Source of the DNA: Trichormus sp. NMC-1
GTDB taxonomy: Bacteria; Cyanobacteriota; Cyanobacteriia; Cyanobacteriales; Nostocaceae
Assembly: GCF_001858025.1 (NCBI RefSeq)
Contig: NZ_LZQD01000002.1
Coordinates: 739,781 to 803,780 of the forward strand
Length of the DNA stretch: 64,000 nucleotides
Reading direction: 5' to 3'
Each line of letters starts with the position of its first letter. Within the stretch, counting starts at the first letter, position 1. The notes under the pieces were generated by a model. It was not told the origin of the DNA. It did no database searches and saw only the letters and a program-made list of their open reading frames with translations. This document shows, in pieces, positions 46,928 to 56,757 of the stretch. A program made the position numbers and the translations under genes.

Positions 46928-48109
46928 TTAACTAAAAACGGGTGTAATTAAACCTTGTTCTGAGAATATTTCGCGGAATTGATGTTGATAAAGTTCCTGA
47001 TTATATTGTTGAGAATTAATTCTCGCCAATTCGCCCATTCTTGTTCTTAAGAATTCATTTTCTGCTAAAAAACTCAAGTGAGTAGCCATAATTTCCACGT
47101 CTCTAGGAGGAACAATAAAACCATTTATGCCATTATTTACCACATCCGCAGCACCACAATGAGAAGTTACAATTACAGGTAATCCACAAGCCATAGCTTC
47201 TAATGCAACTAAACCAAAACCATCTTCTACAGAAGGTAAAACTAGAACTGAAGATTTACCAAAAACTCTAGTAGGATCATCTAGACTAAAATTCCAGAAT
47301 TCTTGTTTAATATTGGTATGTTTATTTAATGTTTCCGCCATGAATTTTTTTAGCCCACGAGTAGAAACACCACCAATAATTAATAATTCAGAATTAGGAA
47401 TAGCAGCTTGTAAAAAAGCCTTAATTAGATAAGGAATTCCTTTTCTTGGTTCAATAGTTCCTACATAAAGAACACGAAATATTTGATCAGTTTTTAAAGT
47501 AGGATAAAATTTCTTAGTATCTATGAAAGGAGTGACAACTTTAATGGTTTCTGGTGCAAAGCCAGCTTGAACAAAAGTTTTTTTAGCTACATCTGAAAGT
47601 ACAACAATTAAATCTGCTTGTTCACATTCATTAGCGAATCTATTTAGCATTTTAGAATTCATTGTGGCTACAGTTGAATCAGATAAAAAATCTAATTCTT
47701 GTTGAATTTGTTGCTGCATAAAAGGCAGATAATTATTCAAACAATATAGCCAAGCTTTTGCACCTTGAGCTTTAGCTACTTTAAATGCTAAATTAGTTTG
47801 TCCTGCTACTCCGATAATTAAATCACAGGAATATGATTTTAATTTATTGCTTACCTGGTGATCAAAATACAAGTCACTCAGTAATACAGCTAAATCATGA
47901 CGACGACGTAAAAGAGGGGTACTTAATAATCTTTTACTCCAGGAAGAATTCCCCACAGGATATATAGGAAAATCGGTTTTTGGTGCTTTTAAATCACTAC
48001 AAAATACAGTTAAATCTCCTAGTTTATTTAATCCTAATGCAGCATTTTCTAAACAAACACCTTGTCCACCTGTTCCTAAACCTGTATTGCAAGTAAGTGT
48101 AATTTTCAT
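46928..48109 (-). CDS. Glycosyltransferase family 4
   Basis: A 393-residue GT4 starting MKITLTCNTGLGTGGQGVCL (glycine-rich acceptor loop). Donor domain: RVLYVGTIEPRKGIPYLIKA, SSVLVLPSVEDGFGLVALEA (EX7E begins here), MACGLPVIVTSHCGAADVVN and NGINGFIVPPRD. It is the first of five closely packed glycosyltransferase genes running leftward, 12 bp before the next. A gap of about 120 bp separates it from the 48234 gene. Confidence 0.89.
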   Translation of the reverse strand: MKITLTCNTGLGTGGQGVCLENAALGLNKLGDLTVFCSDLKAPKTDFPIYPVGNSSWSKRLLSTPLLRRRHDLAVLLSDLYFDHQVSNKLKSYSCDLIIGVAGQTNLAFKVAKAQGAKAWLYCLNNYLPFMQQQIQQELDFLSDSTVATMNSKMLNRFANECEQADLIVVLSDVAKKTFVQAGFAPETIKVVTPFIDTKKFYPTLKTDQIFRVLYVGTIEPRKGIPYLIKAFLQAAIPNSELLIIGGVSTRGLKKFMAETLNKHTNIKQEFWNFSLDDPTRVFGKSSVLVLPSVEDGFGLVALEAMACGLPVIVTSHCGAADVVNNGINGFIVPPRDVEIMATHLSFLAENEFLRTRMGELARINSQQYNQELYQHQFREIFSEQGLITPVFS

Positions 48110-48233
48110 AATGGATTTTCGGTAGATGCTAATTTATTTTCTTTGCTATTTCCTGTACTAAATCAAGCTTTTGAGAAAAAATTATTCTGCATAGATATTC
48201 GTCATGTCAACATTAGTTTTCTTCTGCAATAAA

Positions 48234-49103
48234 TTAATTTCCCAAATTTAACCAAAATTTATGTCTGATATCACTGACATAATGTCTCAAAGCAATTTTC
48301 CTGTTATCATAATTGTCTGCATAACTAAATTGATCATCAACATTTAAAACAAACTTCTCTTGATTAAGTGGCTTTGCCTGAGCATTATGCATAGCCAAAT
48401 GCACTACAGTTTGATCTGTAAAATATATTGGTGAATCTACTAATTCTGCCACACGATTTAGTGGTTTTAGCCAATCTATTTGCTGCTTAAGTAAGAAAAA
48501 TCCTGCATTTACCGGGTTGATTTTTTCATGATCATGTAAAAGTATTCGCTCGTCCAGTGAAGCTAGACAATCAGGCAAATACCAAGGCGAAGTATCATCT
48601 GACTCACATAAATTAATAATTTCTTCGCCACCTGGACAAAATAAAATATCGGCATCGGTATAAATGGTTGGCTGTTCAATTGAAAGTGACATCAATACTG
48701 CCATTCTCCTCCACATTGCCATTACTGGTTTTTGAGGATGATGAAGGGCATAATCCCAAATAAATTCAGGAATATTACCTGTTGCTAAATCTTTCCATTC
48801 AACAACATCAACACAAGCATTTATTTGAGATAAAATCTTGCTAGAATTTGGCGAATAGCTACCGTCAGAAATCACAGTAAATTTGTTAGGAATACCAACA
48901 TGACGAATAAATGAGCGAATATTGGCTACTTGGATAGCTAAATCTCGTTGACAAGAAAATGAATAGACGTTGACGTTAACTTTTCGATTTTGGTTAAGTG
49001 GAAAATTAACAATGTTATTAATTGCTTTTGTGTATATAAAACAATTAAATCTTCCTTGAAGTTTTGCAGAATGATAGCCTATATTTACCATTTTTCTCTC
49101 CAA
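48234..49103 (-). CDS. Putative glycosyltransferase (nucleotide-diphospho-sugar fold)
   Basis: A 289-residue protein. QPTIYTDADILFCPGGEEII (about 150) contains a DXD motif (DAD), usual for GT-A nucleotide-sugar transferases. CDDV-like parts are absent, but FWLNLGN, NPVNAGFFLLKQQIDW and YFTDQTVVHLAMHN fit GT8-like or hypothetical glycosyltransferases. It lies between hepA and the glycosyltransferase operon on the same strand. The substrate is unknown and I cannot assign a family with certainty. Confidence 0.65.
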   Translation of the reverse strand: MERKMVNIGYHSAKLQGRFNCFIYTKAINNIVNFPLNQNRKVNVNVYSFSCQRDLAIQVANIRSFIRHVGIPNKFTVISDGSYSPNSSKILSQINACVDVVEWKDLATGNIPEFIWDYALHHPQKPVMAMWRRMAVLMSLSIEQPTIYTDADILFCPGGEEIINLCESDDTSPWYLPDCLASLDERILLHDHEKINPVNAGFFLLKQQIDWLKPLNRVAELVDSPIYFTDQTVVHLAMHNAQAKPLNQEKFVLNVDDQFSYADNYDNRKIALRHYVSDIRHKFWLNLGN

Positions 49104-49193
49104 TTATTTAGCAATAATCTTTTATTTGAATATTCACAACCTGAGCTAGAGGTGTAATTAAAGTATGAATATTTTTAATTACACCATGAAAAT

Positions 49194-51044
49194 CTATTTC
49201 GATTTACCTAATTCATACTGCATTTGGTGATATTCCCAAAGCTTACCTTGCTGTTCTAAAAGCTCTTGATATTTGCCCTGTTCTACTATCCGTCCTTGCT
49301 CTAAAACTACTACTTTATCAGCCTTAGAAATTGTAGAAAGACGGTGAGCAATAGCAATTACAGTTCGACCAACAGCGAGCTTTTCTAATGAATCCTGAAT
49401 TAATCGCTCAGACACAGAATCCAAAGCACTAGTGGCTTCATCTAAAATCAAAATTTCTGGGTTACGTAATAAGGCACGTGCAATTGCAAGTCGCTGCCTT
49501 TGTCCACCAGATAAGCGGATACCTCTATCTCCCAATTGTGTATCAAACCCTTCGGGCATTTCTAAAATAAAATCTTGTGCATTTGCCAATCGAGCCGCTT
49601 CTTTAATTTCCGCTTCTGTTGCTTCTGGTGTCCCGTAAGCAATATTGTTCCACACAGAAGTGTTGAAAATAAAAGTATCCTGACTAACAACAGCTATTTT
49701 GCGCCGGAGAGAGTTAATTTCAAATTGTCGCACATCAACTTCATCGATGTAAAGATAGCCATCTGTAGCATCATAAAACCGAGGAATTAAATCGGCAATT
49801 GTGGTTTTACCAGCACCAGAGGCACCGACTAAAGCTGTCATTTTACCTCGTTCAATCGTGAGAGTGATATTGTGCAGCACTCGTTGATTCTGACTATAGC
49901 CAAAATCTACAGATACTAAATCAATTGATCTTTTAAAACCTGTAAATTGAATTGTGCCATTTTGAAAGTAGGTTTTATCCTCACTTTTCAACAAGGTTTT
50001 AATATTTTCGGCTGAACCTTGGAGAGTGCTAAGAAATGCTCTTGTGCCATTAATATCTTGAATAAATGGTACGAGACGAAACAGTACAAAGAAAAAAGTG
50101 AGTAAAGAACTAACTTGTAAAGCACCGTTAACTACAAAGCTACTAAAAGCCAAAATAATCATACCTACCAGCACAGTAGTAGCTGCACTTTCAGCAATTG
50201 GTCTTACCAATGTCCAAGTTAAAATAACTTTAGTTGAACTACTGACTATTTGATTACTAGCGTTGTAGTAACGTTGACGCTCTAATTCTTGAGTACCAGA
50301 AGCATGAACAGTGCGAATGCCATTGATAAATTCTAGGGCTATTGATGTAAAATTACCATTAGCAACTGACGTACCAAAACTAGATTCTCGCACTCTGGCA
50401 TTGAGAGTTGATAAGCCGACAGCTAAGAGAGTGAATAGAAATACTGCTATTAGCGTCAGTTGCCATGATAGCAAAACCATTGTAGTTAAGTAGACAACAA
50501 CCGTCAAGCTTCTAGTAAACAAAAAGGCTCCGCCACTAAAACCCTGTCTAATCCTCTCAATTTCTGTAGTGATTGTGTTAACTATTTCACCTGAACGAGT
50601 GGTACTAAAGTAACTAAGAGATAACGATTGCAATTGCTCAAAAATTTGTTTTCGTAACCGATCTCCAAGATATAATTGACAAAATTCTGTGTATATTTGG
50701 GCAAAATAGTTAAAAGCTGCACGTATCCAAGTACTCAATAAAATCAAAAACGATACGCGATATAATCGGCTAACTGCTGATGTGTGAATTCCCAATATGT
50801 AGTGATCAAACCAACCTATTCCTATTTGAATTGGCTGAGAATTAGGATTCGTTAAATTTTGCAAAAATGATAGCAAAAAACCAATACTAATACCTTCAAA
50901 TGTGGCAGCTAAAAATGTAAAAACTAAGGCGAGTATAGTGATTTTACGAAAGTGTTTAAACTCTCGCAAAATCAAATAATTTTCTTTCCAAAATTTAGTA
51001 GTATTGAGCAGATGGCGGAGTGGATTAAAAACTTTAAGATTCAT
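49194..51044 (-). CDS. hepA: HepA, ABC exporter for heterocyst envelope polysaccharide
   Basis: A 616-residue fused ABC transporter half (MsbA-like). The membrane domain has about six helices (35-340). Walker A GASGAGKTT is at 407-415, the Q-loop in VVSQDTF, the signature LSGGQRQR at 511-518, Walker B ILILDEATSALD at 531-542 and the H-loop histidine near 567. Sequence and position next to the small sugar transferase hepC match HepA of Anabaena PCC 7120, needed for the polysaccharide layer that limits oxygen entry into heterocysts. The family alone would say lipid or polysaccharide exporter; context supports hepA. In Anabaena hepA is induced in developing heterocysts, but I see no regulator site I can name here. 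Confidence 0.85.
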   Translation of the reverse strand: MNLKVFNPLRHLLNTTKFWKENYLILREFKHFRKITILALVFTFLAATFEGISIGFLLSFLQNLTNPNSQPIQIGIGWFDHYILGIHTSAVSRLYRVSFLILLSTWIRAAFNYFAQIYTEFCQLYLGDRLRKQIFEQLQSLSLSYFSTTRSGEIVNTITTEIERIRQGFSGGAFLFTRSLTVVVYLTTMVLLSWQLTLIAVFLFTLLAVGLSTLNARVRESSFGTSVANGNFTSIALEFINGIRTVHASGTQELERQRYYNASNQIVSSSTKVILTWTLVRPIAESAATTVLVGMIILAFSSFVVNGALQVSSLLTFFFVLFRLVPFIQDINGTRAFLSTLQGSAENIKTLLKSEDKTYFQNGTIQFTGFKRSIDLVSVDFGYSQNQRVLHNITLTIERGKMTALVGASGAGKTTIADLIPRFYDATDGYLYIDEVDVRQFEINSLRRKIAVVSQDTFIFNTSVWNNIAYGTPEATEAEIKEAARLANAQDFILEMPEGFDTQLGDRGIRLSGGQRQRLAIARALLRNPEILILDEATSALDSVSERLIQDSLEKLAVGRTVIAIAHRLSTISKADKVVVLEQGRIVEQGKYQELLEQQGKLWEYHQMQYELGKSK

Positions 51045-51237
51045 TGGTATTTTCTAAGAGTATTTAGTCAAATCAGGTAGTCTCCCATAAATAAGATGCA
51101 ACCAATTCTGGCTTTTAGTGCGATAACTCAAATATCAACCTACCGCACTAACAGCTAATAATTATATCCTTGAAAATGCAAATGGTATCGGGAAATTACA
51201 GTGTCTATCTAAATGCAACAGATTAGAATCTTGATAT

Positions 51238-51954
51238 TTACCATCTATTTGTAATTACTGTTAGCTGAGGTTGCAGTTTTTCATTTTCTAAACCTAGCTG
51301 AACTACATCTGCTAAAGCCCAACAATGAGAGCCAATTAAACTCATATCACCACGGAGGATATTTAATAATTTTGGTAAATTATCTAGACGATATTTACGC
51401 ATCAAAAAACCTAAAAAGGTGATATTATCTTTTCCTGTTGTACAAAACTTGATGACTTGAAAAAGTTTACCTTTCTCGCCAATATGCCACTCATAAGAAA
51501 ATAGTAACCCCGGCGAGTACAACTGCATAAGTAAAGCCAATACCAGCATGACAGGACTAACTAATAACAGGATAAAGAAAGCTAAAATCCAGTCAATTAG
51601 TCTTTGTATAGTCCGCAAGGTTTGCTGATCTTGTTTAGGCAATTTCTTACCAAAAACTGGGCTAAGGAAGATTGGTTTTTTAGCCTGTTTACAAGCATCT
51701 GCCCAAAATCGTAGCGAAGTACCACCTAGTTTTGGATCTATACTTACCAAACTAATGGGAGAATGTTTTAAACACTCTACCAATAATTGTTTGTTATCTA
51801 GTGAAGGTAAATATGGCTGTTTTAAGTTTCCAGGAACCTTCACCAACAACTGACCCCTGCGCCATTGAAGTGTGCAGTATTGAGAGTGATAATTTTGATG
51901 CTGTTGGGGTATAGTAGAGTGATTATGTAAATTGGGAATGATTGATGTTGTCAT
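51238..51954 (-). CDS. hepC: HepC, sugar transferase (WcaJ/RfbP-type, short)
   Basis: A 238-residue protein. The C-terminal part is a bacterial sugar transferase domain (phosphoglycosyl transferase): a membrane helix at about 117-140 (RLIDWILAFFILLLVSPVML), SPGLLFSYEWHIGEKGKLFQ, KFCTTGKDN, and YRLDNLPKLLNILRGDMSLI with GSH. Typical enzymes have KFRSM and DELPQ in these places; here KFCTT and DNLPK deviate, so activity is uncertain. The N-terminal 115 residues are a separate soluble domain. Directly upstream of hepA, as in Anabaena. It presumably starts polysaccharide synthesis on a lipid carrier. Confidence 0.78.
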   Translation of the reverse strand: MTTSIIPNLHNHSTIPQQHQNYHSQYCTLQWRRGQLLVKVPGNLKQPYLPSLDNKQLLVECLKHSPISLVSIDPKLGGTSLRFWADACKQAKKPIFLSPVFGKKLPKQDQQTLRTIQRLIDWILAFFILLLVSPVMLVLALLMQLYSPGLLFSYEWHIGEKGKLFQVIKFCTTGKDNITFLGFLMRKYRLDNLPKLLNILRGDMSLIGSHCWALADVVQLGLENEKLQPQLTVITNRW

Positions 51955-52861
51955 ATTCCTTTGAATGTATATAGTAGCAAATTACTGATTTGATCGCTCC
52001 GGCTAGGAATGCAAAATATTGAGATGCGAGTTTTGTTGTTGCTCTAAAATGCTGAGATAAATCAAGGTAAAAACAAGCTATTAAAACCTGTTTTCTGAGC
52101 AAGCACCTAGCTTAATGTTGTCGGTGTCAAAATGTACAGAAAGCAATAATAGAAGTTAAGCAAGCAGCAATTAAGATAGAGGCGTTATCGCACTTAGTAT
52201 TTTCTCTGGAGATTTGTAGAGGGTAATCACCCTATAGCCTTATCACGACATCAATTTAAGTTCACTTACAAAAAAAGGGAATAGGGAACTCTTAACAGAT
52301 AAGAAACTTTAGTTCTGAGTTTAAAGCTCAGTCAAAAAACAGTGTCATTATTTCAATCTTATGTTTTTAAACATGAGTTTTTTCTGTTCGCTGTTGCTTC
52401 CTGTTACCTCTGAATTAATTTTGAGACAATCATCACAAAACCTATTTACTTTTACCCTTTTAGCTTGGAGTTTTGTCTTCAACTTCTACAATATAGTAAT
52501 CACCAGAAATAACTAATGCTGAAATAAATTCTTTATTCACTCTTTAAATAAAGCTTGGATTTTGGACAAAATATTAAGCTACGATAAATTTACTGACTGG
52601 ATAATGCAGCGAATAAAATTATATTTTATCATCCCTAAAACATAATTTGTTATATTTATAGCTAAGAATACAAACAATATAAATAGCCCCAATATTAACA
52701 AATTAAATGGGAAAATACATGAGGCAGAAGGTAGTTTTTATAGAGGAAAACGACATCTTTCTCTACACCCTTCCCCTCCATTCAGCTTCGGCTAGAAGCC
52801 CAGCCCTGATCGGGCTGGGGAATGAATTAATAAACAGAATACTGAAGTGGAAATCATTTAG
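51955..52861. other. Intergenic region upstream of hepC
   Basis: About 900 bp between hepC and the Wzc-like gene, both on the - strand. It contains the structured repeat 52265-52389 and, near the Wzc stop, a GC-rich hairpin at 52799-52819 (CCCAGCCC/GGGCTGGG). No convincing gene: the 67-codon frame at 52707-52910 overlaps the Wzc end. The hepC promoter should lie in 51955-52260, but no clear boxes are seen. Confidence 0.45.
52265..52389 (+). repeat. Structured repeat, inverted partner at 58662-58820
   Basis: Shares 'ttaacagataagaaac', CTGAGTTTAAAGCTCAG (52315-52331, a hairpin), 'tcaaaaaa', 'cattatttcaa' and a second palindrome around ATGTTTTTAAACATGAG with the reverse complement of 58662-58820. 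The order of blocks is conserved while the spacing differs. The pair brackets the wzc to rfbC block. Confidence 0.75.
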
Positions 52862-55090
52862 CTATTTTTCCACAATTTGTTGTAGCGCCAATTGTTGCTG
52901 TTTGAGATAAGGTACATAAGCACTGTCAGAGTTGGATACTCCATTTGCCACAACCCCAATCAGATTTAACTTGCTCAACATAGCTGTAGCTTGGGAAAGT
53001 TGAGTTCGTGTAACTTTACCAATGCTTGCGACCATAATCACACTCCGACAAGATGATGCTGCGAGCATGGCATCTACTAAACCCAGAACTGGTGGAGCAT
53101 CGATGAGTACCAAATCATAGTTCTCTTCAAATGCTGCCATTAATTGCATCATCCGTGGAGAACTCAAGAGATTAGCTGAGTCAAGAGGTATGGGTCCAGC
53201 AGTCAAAATATCGATGTAGGATGAGCCTGAGTATTGAATTCCAATTTGATTGGGTAGATTGACATCACTAGCTAGTAGAGTGGAAAGCCCTTGTTCATTA
53301 GGCAGATTTAGCTGTTGATGTAAACTAGGAGCGCGTAAATTGGCATCAATGAGCAGGACTTTTTTGTGTAATCGAGCCGCACTCATAGCCAGACCTAGTG
53401 CCAAAGCTGACTTACCGTCATCCGGAAGTGCTGATGTCACCATCAACGACCTCAAGTCGGATACAGTATTGAGAAGTTCTATATTTTTATAAATCAGATC
53501 TAGGGATTCCCAACGAGGAGGGGATTGCAGCACCTGAATTGTCCAAGGAGCGAGAACTTCAGGCTTACCAAAAGGCAATTTGATCACTGATTCTCTCGGT
53601 TTAGCCGGTGGCAACTTGGGCGTTGTGCCTAATAATGGCAGAGAAAATTGTTTTTCCAACTCAGCAGTAGTATGCAATGAATCATCAGATGCTTCTCGAA
53701 TAAAGGCTGCAATACCGCCTAACATTAATCCCACCACTGCACCTAACAAAAGATTCTGTTTGAGGAAAGGACCAGTGAGTATGCCTTTTTGTGGTTCTTC
53801 CACTACTTCCCAATTAAATCCACCTTTGGAAAGTTCCTGCCGCAATTGCTGTTCTGCTCTCAACAATTGCTCCATTCTTTCCCGGCTAAATTGTAATTGT
53901 GGGAGTATGCGATTGTAATAAGCTAACAGAGAAGGAAAGCGTTTCAGTTGCGATCGCAGTTCGCTCTCTTTTTGTGCCAAGGTTTGATCACGGGCAGTCA
54001 ACGCAACTATATTGGTTTGGTTGTCTACTAACTGACCAGTCAGGTTAAGATCTATTTCACCAAGCTGTCCTTGTTCCAGAAGAGTGTCTCTAGAACTGAA
54101 TGCAGCAGTGGAGCGTCCACCTAAAGTTCTACTCACTTCTTTTTGCAATAGTTCTTTTTGACTTTGAAGTTGTTCGTTCAACTTCTGCACGCTAGGAGTG
54201 CCATCAGTAAAGCGTAAACGTTCTTGTGCTAAAGCTAGTTCTGTTTTTTGGATTTCATTGAGTAAGCTTTGGTAGCGAGTAGACTGACTCAAACGAGAAG
54301 ACACTAAGGCATTTTTTGGAGAACGATTCAGTTGTTCTTCTAAAGATTTTTGCCGAGCCAAAGCTTCCTCATATTGAGAACGAGTAGTCTGCCGCTCTTT
54401 CTGAATATTGTTTAAAGTTTCCTCAATTGCTTTAGCCTGTAACTCTGGATCAATTAAATTTTGATTTCTGCGAAACCGTTGGAGATTGGATTCAGATGAA
54501 TTCACCTCTTCACTGGCTTTTCTTAACTGTTCCCTAATAACTTGTAAACCTTTCTGCAACCGTAAATCTTGCTGTTGTTTATTGTATTCTACATAAACTT
54601 GGCGAATGGCAGTCAGCACCTTTTGGGTTTTCTCTGGATTGCCACCCGTATAATCAACTTGAAAGATTTTAGTGGCAACATTATCTTCTTTCGTCTTAAT
54701 TTGAGTTAAAACTAAAGAGGTTTTAATTTCAGCGACAGTGATGTTCGGATAGTCTGATTTCAGTTTATCAACTGCTTTTTGGATGAGTCCAGAACTCTGC
54801 ATCAGATTCAGCTGGGTTGCAGTGTCTATGACCACGTTAGTGTCGGTAAACTGATTGTCTACCCCACTTCCTTCTTTTTTACCTTGATAATTAGGTTCTA
54901 TTAGTAGTTGCATTGTACTTTTGAAGTTGGGACTTGTCTTCAAAGTTATAATGCCTGCAAGCGCCGTAGAACTGAGAAATACTAACAAAAACCAGGGAAA
55001 TCTCCGGACTAATACAGTTAGCATTTGTCCGTAGCCTGGTTCTGATTCTACTACTGAATTTATATGGGGATTTAGGCTGGTTTGAACCAC
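52862..55090 (-). CDS. Wzc-like polysaccharide co-polymerase / BY-kinase
   Basis: A 742-residue fusion of a Wzz chain-length domain (membrane helices about 30-50 and 455-480, with a long periplasmic coiled coil at 165-430) and a cytoplasmic BY-kinase-like ATPase. The kinase motifs are weakened. Walker A reads SALPDDGKSA near 555-562, without the usual first glycine. Walker A' is LLIDANLRAP (about 578-587), where the common form is DADLRRP. Walker B is LVLIDAPPV near 658. The C-terminal tail has few tyrosines. It probably controls polymer length and export together with HepA and the polymerase. Position upstream of hepC fits alr2833 of the Anabaena HEP island. Confidence 0.85.
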   Translation of the reverse strand: MVQTSLNPHINSVVESEPGYGQMLTVLVRRFPWFLLVFLSSTALAGIITLKTSPNFKSTMQLLIEPNYQGKKEGSGVDNQFTDTNVVIDTATQLNLMQSSGLIQKAVDKLKSDYPNITVAEIKTSLVLTQIKTKEDNVATKIFQVDYTGGNPEKTQKVLTAIRQVYVEYNKQQQDLRLQKGLQVIREQLRKASEEVNSSESNLQRFRRNQNLIDPELQAKAIEETLNNIQKERQTTRSQYEEALARQKSLEEQLNRSPKNALVSSRLSQSTRYQSLLNEIQKTELALAQERLRFTDGTPSVQKLNEQLQSQKELLQKEVSRTLGGRSTAAFSSRDTLLEQGQLGEIDLNLTGQLVDNQTNIVALTARDQTLAQKESELRSQLKRFPSLLAYYNRILPQLQFSRERMEQLLRAEQQLRQELSKGGFNWEVVEEPQKGILTGPFLKQNLLLGAVVGLMLGGIAAFIREASDDSLHTTAELEKQFSLPLLGTTPKLPPAKPRESVIKLPFGKPEVLAPWTIQVLQSPPRWESLDLIYKNIELLNTVSDLRSLMVTSALPDDGKSALALGLAMSAARLHKKVLLIDANLRAPSLHQQLNLPNEQGLSTLLASDVNLPNQIGIQYSGSSYIDILTAGPIPLDSANLLSSPRMMQLMAAFEENYDLVLIDAPPVLGLVDAMLAASSCRSVIMVASIGKVTRTQLSQATAMLSKLNLIGVVANGVSNSDSAYVPYLKQQQLALQQIVEK

Positions 55091-55143
55091 GGTTATTATC
55101 CTTCTCTGCGAGATGGCTTCCCTTTAGGGATACAGTTAACAAA

Positions 55144-56244
55144 TCAAACGAATGAGTGATGCATTTCCCCAGATTGATCAATGATTTGCTCAACCTTACT
55201 AAAGAATGCTTGCTCTGAGAAATTATTGACAGCGTGATTACGAATTTTTTCGTAATTCCAAGATATTCCTCTAGCTTCTAGTAATGCGGCTTGTAGAGAA
55301 TCGGGTGTTTGCCTCTTAAAAAAAACCCCTGTTTGACCAGGTATTTGAGTATCTAATACCCCGCCGGCTCCATAGGCAATTACTGGTGTTCCACTAGCAT
55401 TTGCTTCTACTGGAACTAATCCATAGTCTTCTAAGGCTGCAACAATAATAGACTTAGCTCTAGAAAATAAGTCTTTACGTGTTCCATCACTAACATGACC
55501 TAAGAACTCTATATTGCCTAATGCTTTGGATTTTAACCGTTCTAGTTCTGGTCCGTCACCTGAGATTAATAAATTCCACCCTAACCAATTAAAAGCTTCG
55601 ACTATGATATCAAGACGTTTATAACTTATCATCCGGGCAGATGCCAAGTAGTATTCATCTTTGGTATCTGAAAAGACAAAATTACTTGTATCAATTGGAT
55701 AGTTAATTACAATTGCTTGTTTCCCGTAAATTTTTTGAATACGACGGGCAACAACGCTGGAATTAGCAATGTAGAGGTCGGGTTCCTGAGAATATTTCAG
55801 GTCTACATTTCTCATCATTTGAAAGATTTTTTCAATTAAGGGCGCAAAGTAGCGATAGTCTCCATATTCTCGTAAATAAGTTTCTGTATCCCATAAAAAC
55901 CGGGTAACATTATGACAAAAACAAATATGACGTGCTTGTGGTTTTTTCCTGACTGCTTTCGCAAAACTAGTACTACTACTGATAATTAAATCGTAGTCTT
56001 GTAAATTCAAAGCCCGAAAAGCAGGAAAGTATAGAGGAGCCATCAAGCGAAAATGTTTGGCTGCACCGGGAATCTTTTGTAAGAACGTGGTGTTAACTAT
56101 CCGCTCACTGATATCAATAGTTTTTTGTGGCTCGTATAATGAGGTGAAGATATCCGCTTCTGGATAACGTTTACAAAGCAATTCAAACACACGCTCTGCC
56201 CCACCGCGCTGGGTTAAATAATCATGGACAAGAGCAATTTTCAT
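55144..56244 (-). CDS. Glycosyltransferase family 4
   Basis: A 366-residue GT4 from the ATG at 56244 (MKIALVHDYLTQRGGAERVF with GGAE); the frame is open from 56265. Donor domain: YLASARMISYKRLDIIVEAF, IEFLGHVSDGTRKDLFSRAK, EDYGLVPVEANASGTPVIAY (EX7E) and GGVLDTQIPGQTGVFFKRQT. The Wzc-like gene follows 53 bp later in the same direction, so they likely form an operon. Confidence 0.9.
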   Translation of the reverse strand: MKIALVHDYLTQRGGAERVFELLCKRYPEADIFTSLYEPQKTIDISERIVNTTFLQKIPGAAKHFRLMAPLYFPAFRALNLQDYDLIISSSTSFAKAVRKKPQARHICFCHNVTRFLWDTETYLREYGDYRYFAPLIEKIFQMMRNVDLKYSQEPDLYIANSSVVARRIQKIYGKQAIVINYPIDTSNFVFSDTKDEYYLASARMISYKRLDIIVEAFNWLGWNLLISGDGPELERLKSKALGNIEFLGHVSDGTRKDLFSRAKSIIVAALEDYGLVPVEANASGTPVIAYGAGGVLDTQIPGQTGVFFKRQTPDSLQAALLEARGISWNYEKIRNHAVNNFSEQAFFSKVEQIIDQSGEMHHSFV

Positions 56245-56265
56245 GGATGATGCCTTATATTTCAA

Positions 56266-56757
56266 TGTTGATTAAATTCAGGGTTAATTAACAAGGATGT
56301 ACCGATATGTTTATATCAGTATATTGTCTAGACTAAACCCATCTTTAGATAGTGGTAGAGATTTTGAATTTTGGATAATGCCCTTGGGAAAATATAAAGA
56401 ATTTGAAAGAATTTGGAAATTTTACTGATTTTTGCAAAAATTTTAGTCAAGTAAGTTACACTTAATAAAGAAGTTCTTTGTTTTGAACAAAAACTAAGTA
56501 AATACTATGGACTAAAATCTTTACTACCTATAAATAAGAATCAGCAGTTGAATAAGAATATCAGGAAAAATTTTAATTATTCGCTCATTGAGAACAAACC
56601 CATGCTTGCTTATACCAATTCTGTGTAAAGTTGCGCCGAATAAATATAGTAGAGACGTTCCATGGAACGTCTCTACATCTGCGAATAAAGCGCATCCTCA
56701 TCAAGAAATGGTATTAAGGGTGTGGTAATAACCCTTAAGCGGTCAATTAACTAACTG
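56266..56757. other. Intergenic region with GTAGAGACGTT palindrome
   Basis: About 490 bp before the GT4/wzc operon. It is AT-rich, holds the 28-bp palindrome at 56649-56676, and has no gene that I can see. The promoter for the GT4-wzc operon is expected here. Confidence 0.45.
56649..56676. repeat. 28-bp perfect palindrome (GTAGAGACGTT family), copy 2
   Basis: GTAGAGACGTTCCA with its exact reverse complement. It differs from 39825-39852 by one base on each arm, a compensated change. Confidence 0.85.

Noticed and set aside
52707..52910. 67-codon + strand frame
   Set aside because: Contains a GC-rich hairpin and overlaps the 3' end of the Wzc-like gene antisense.
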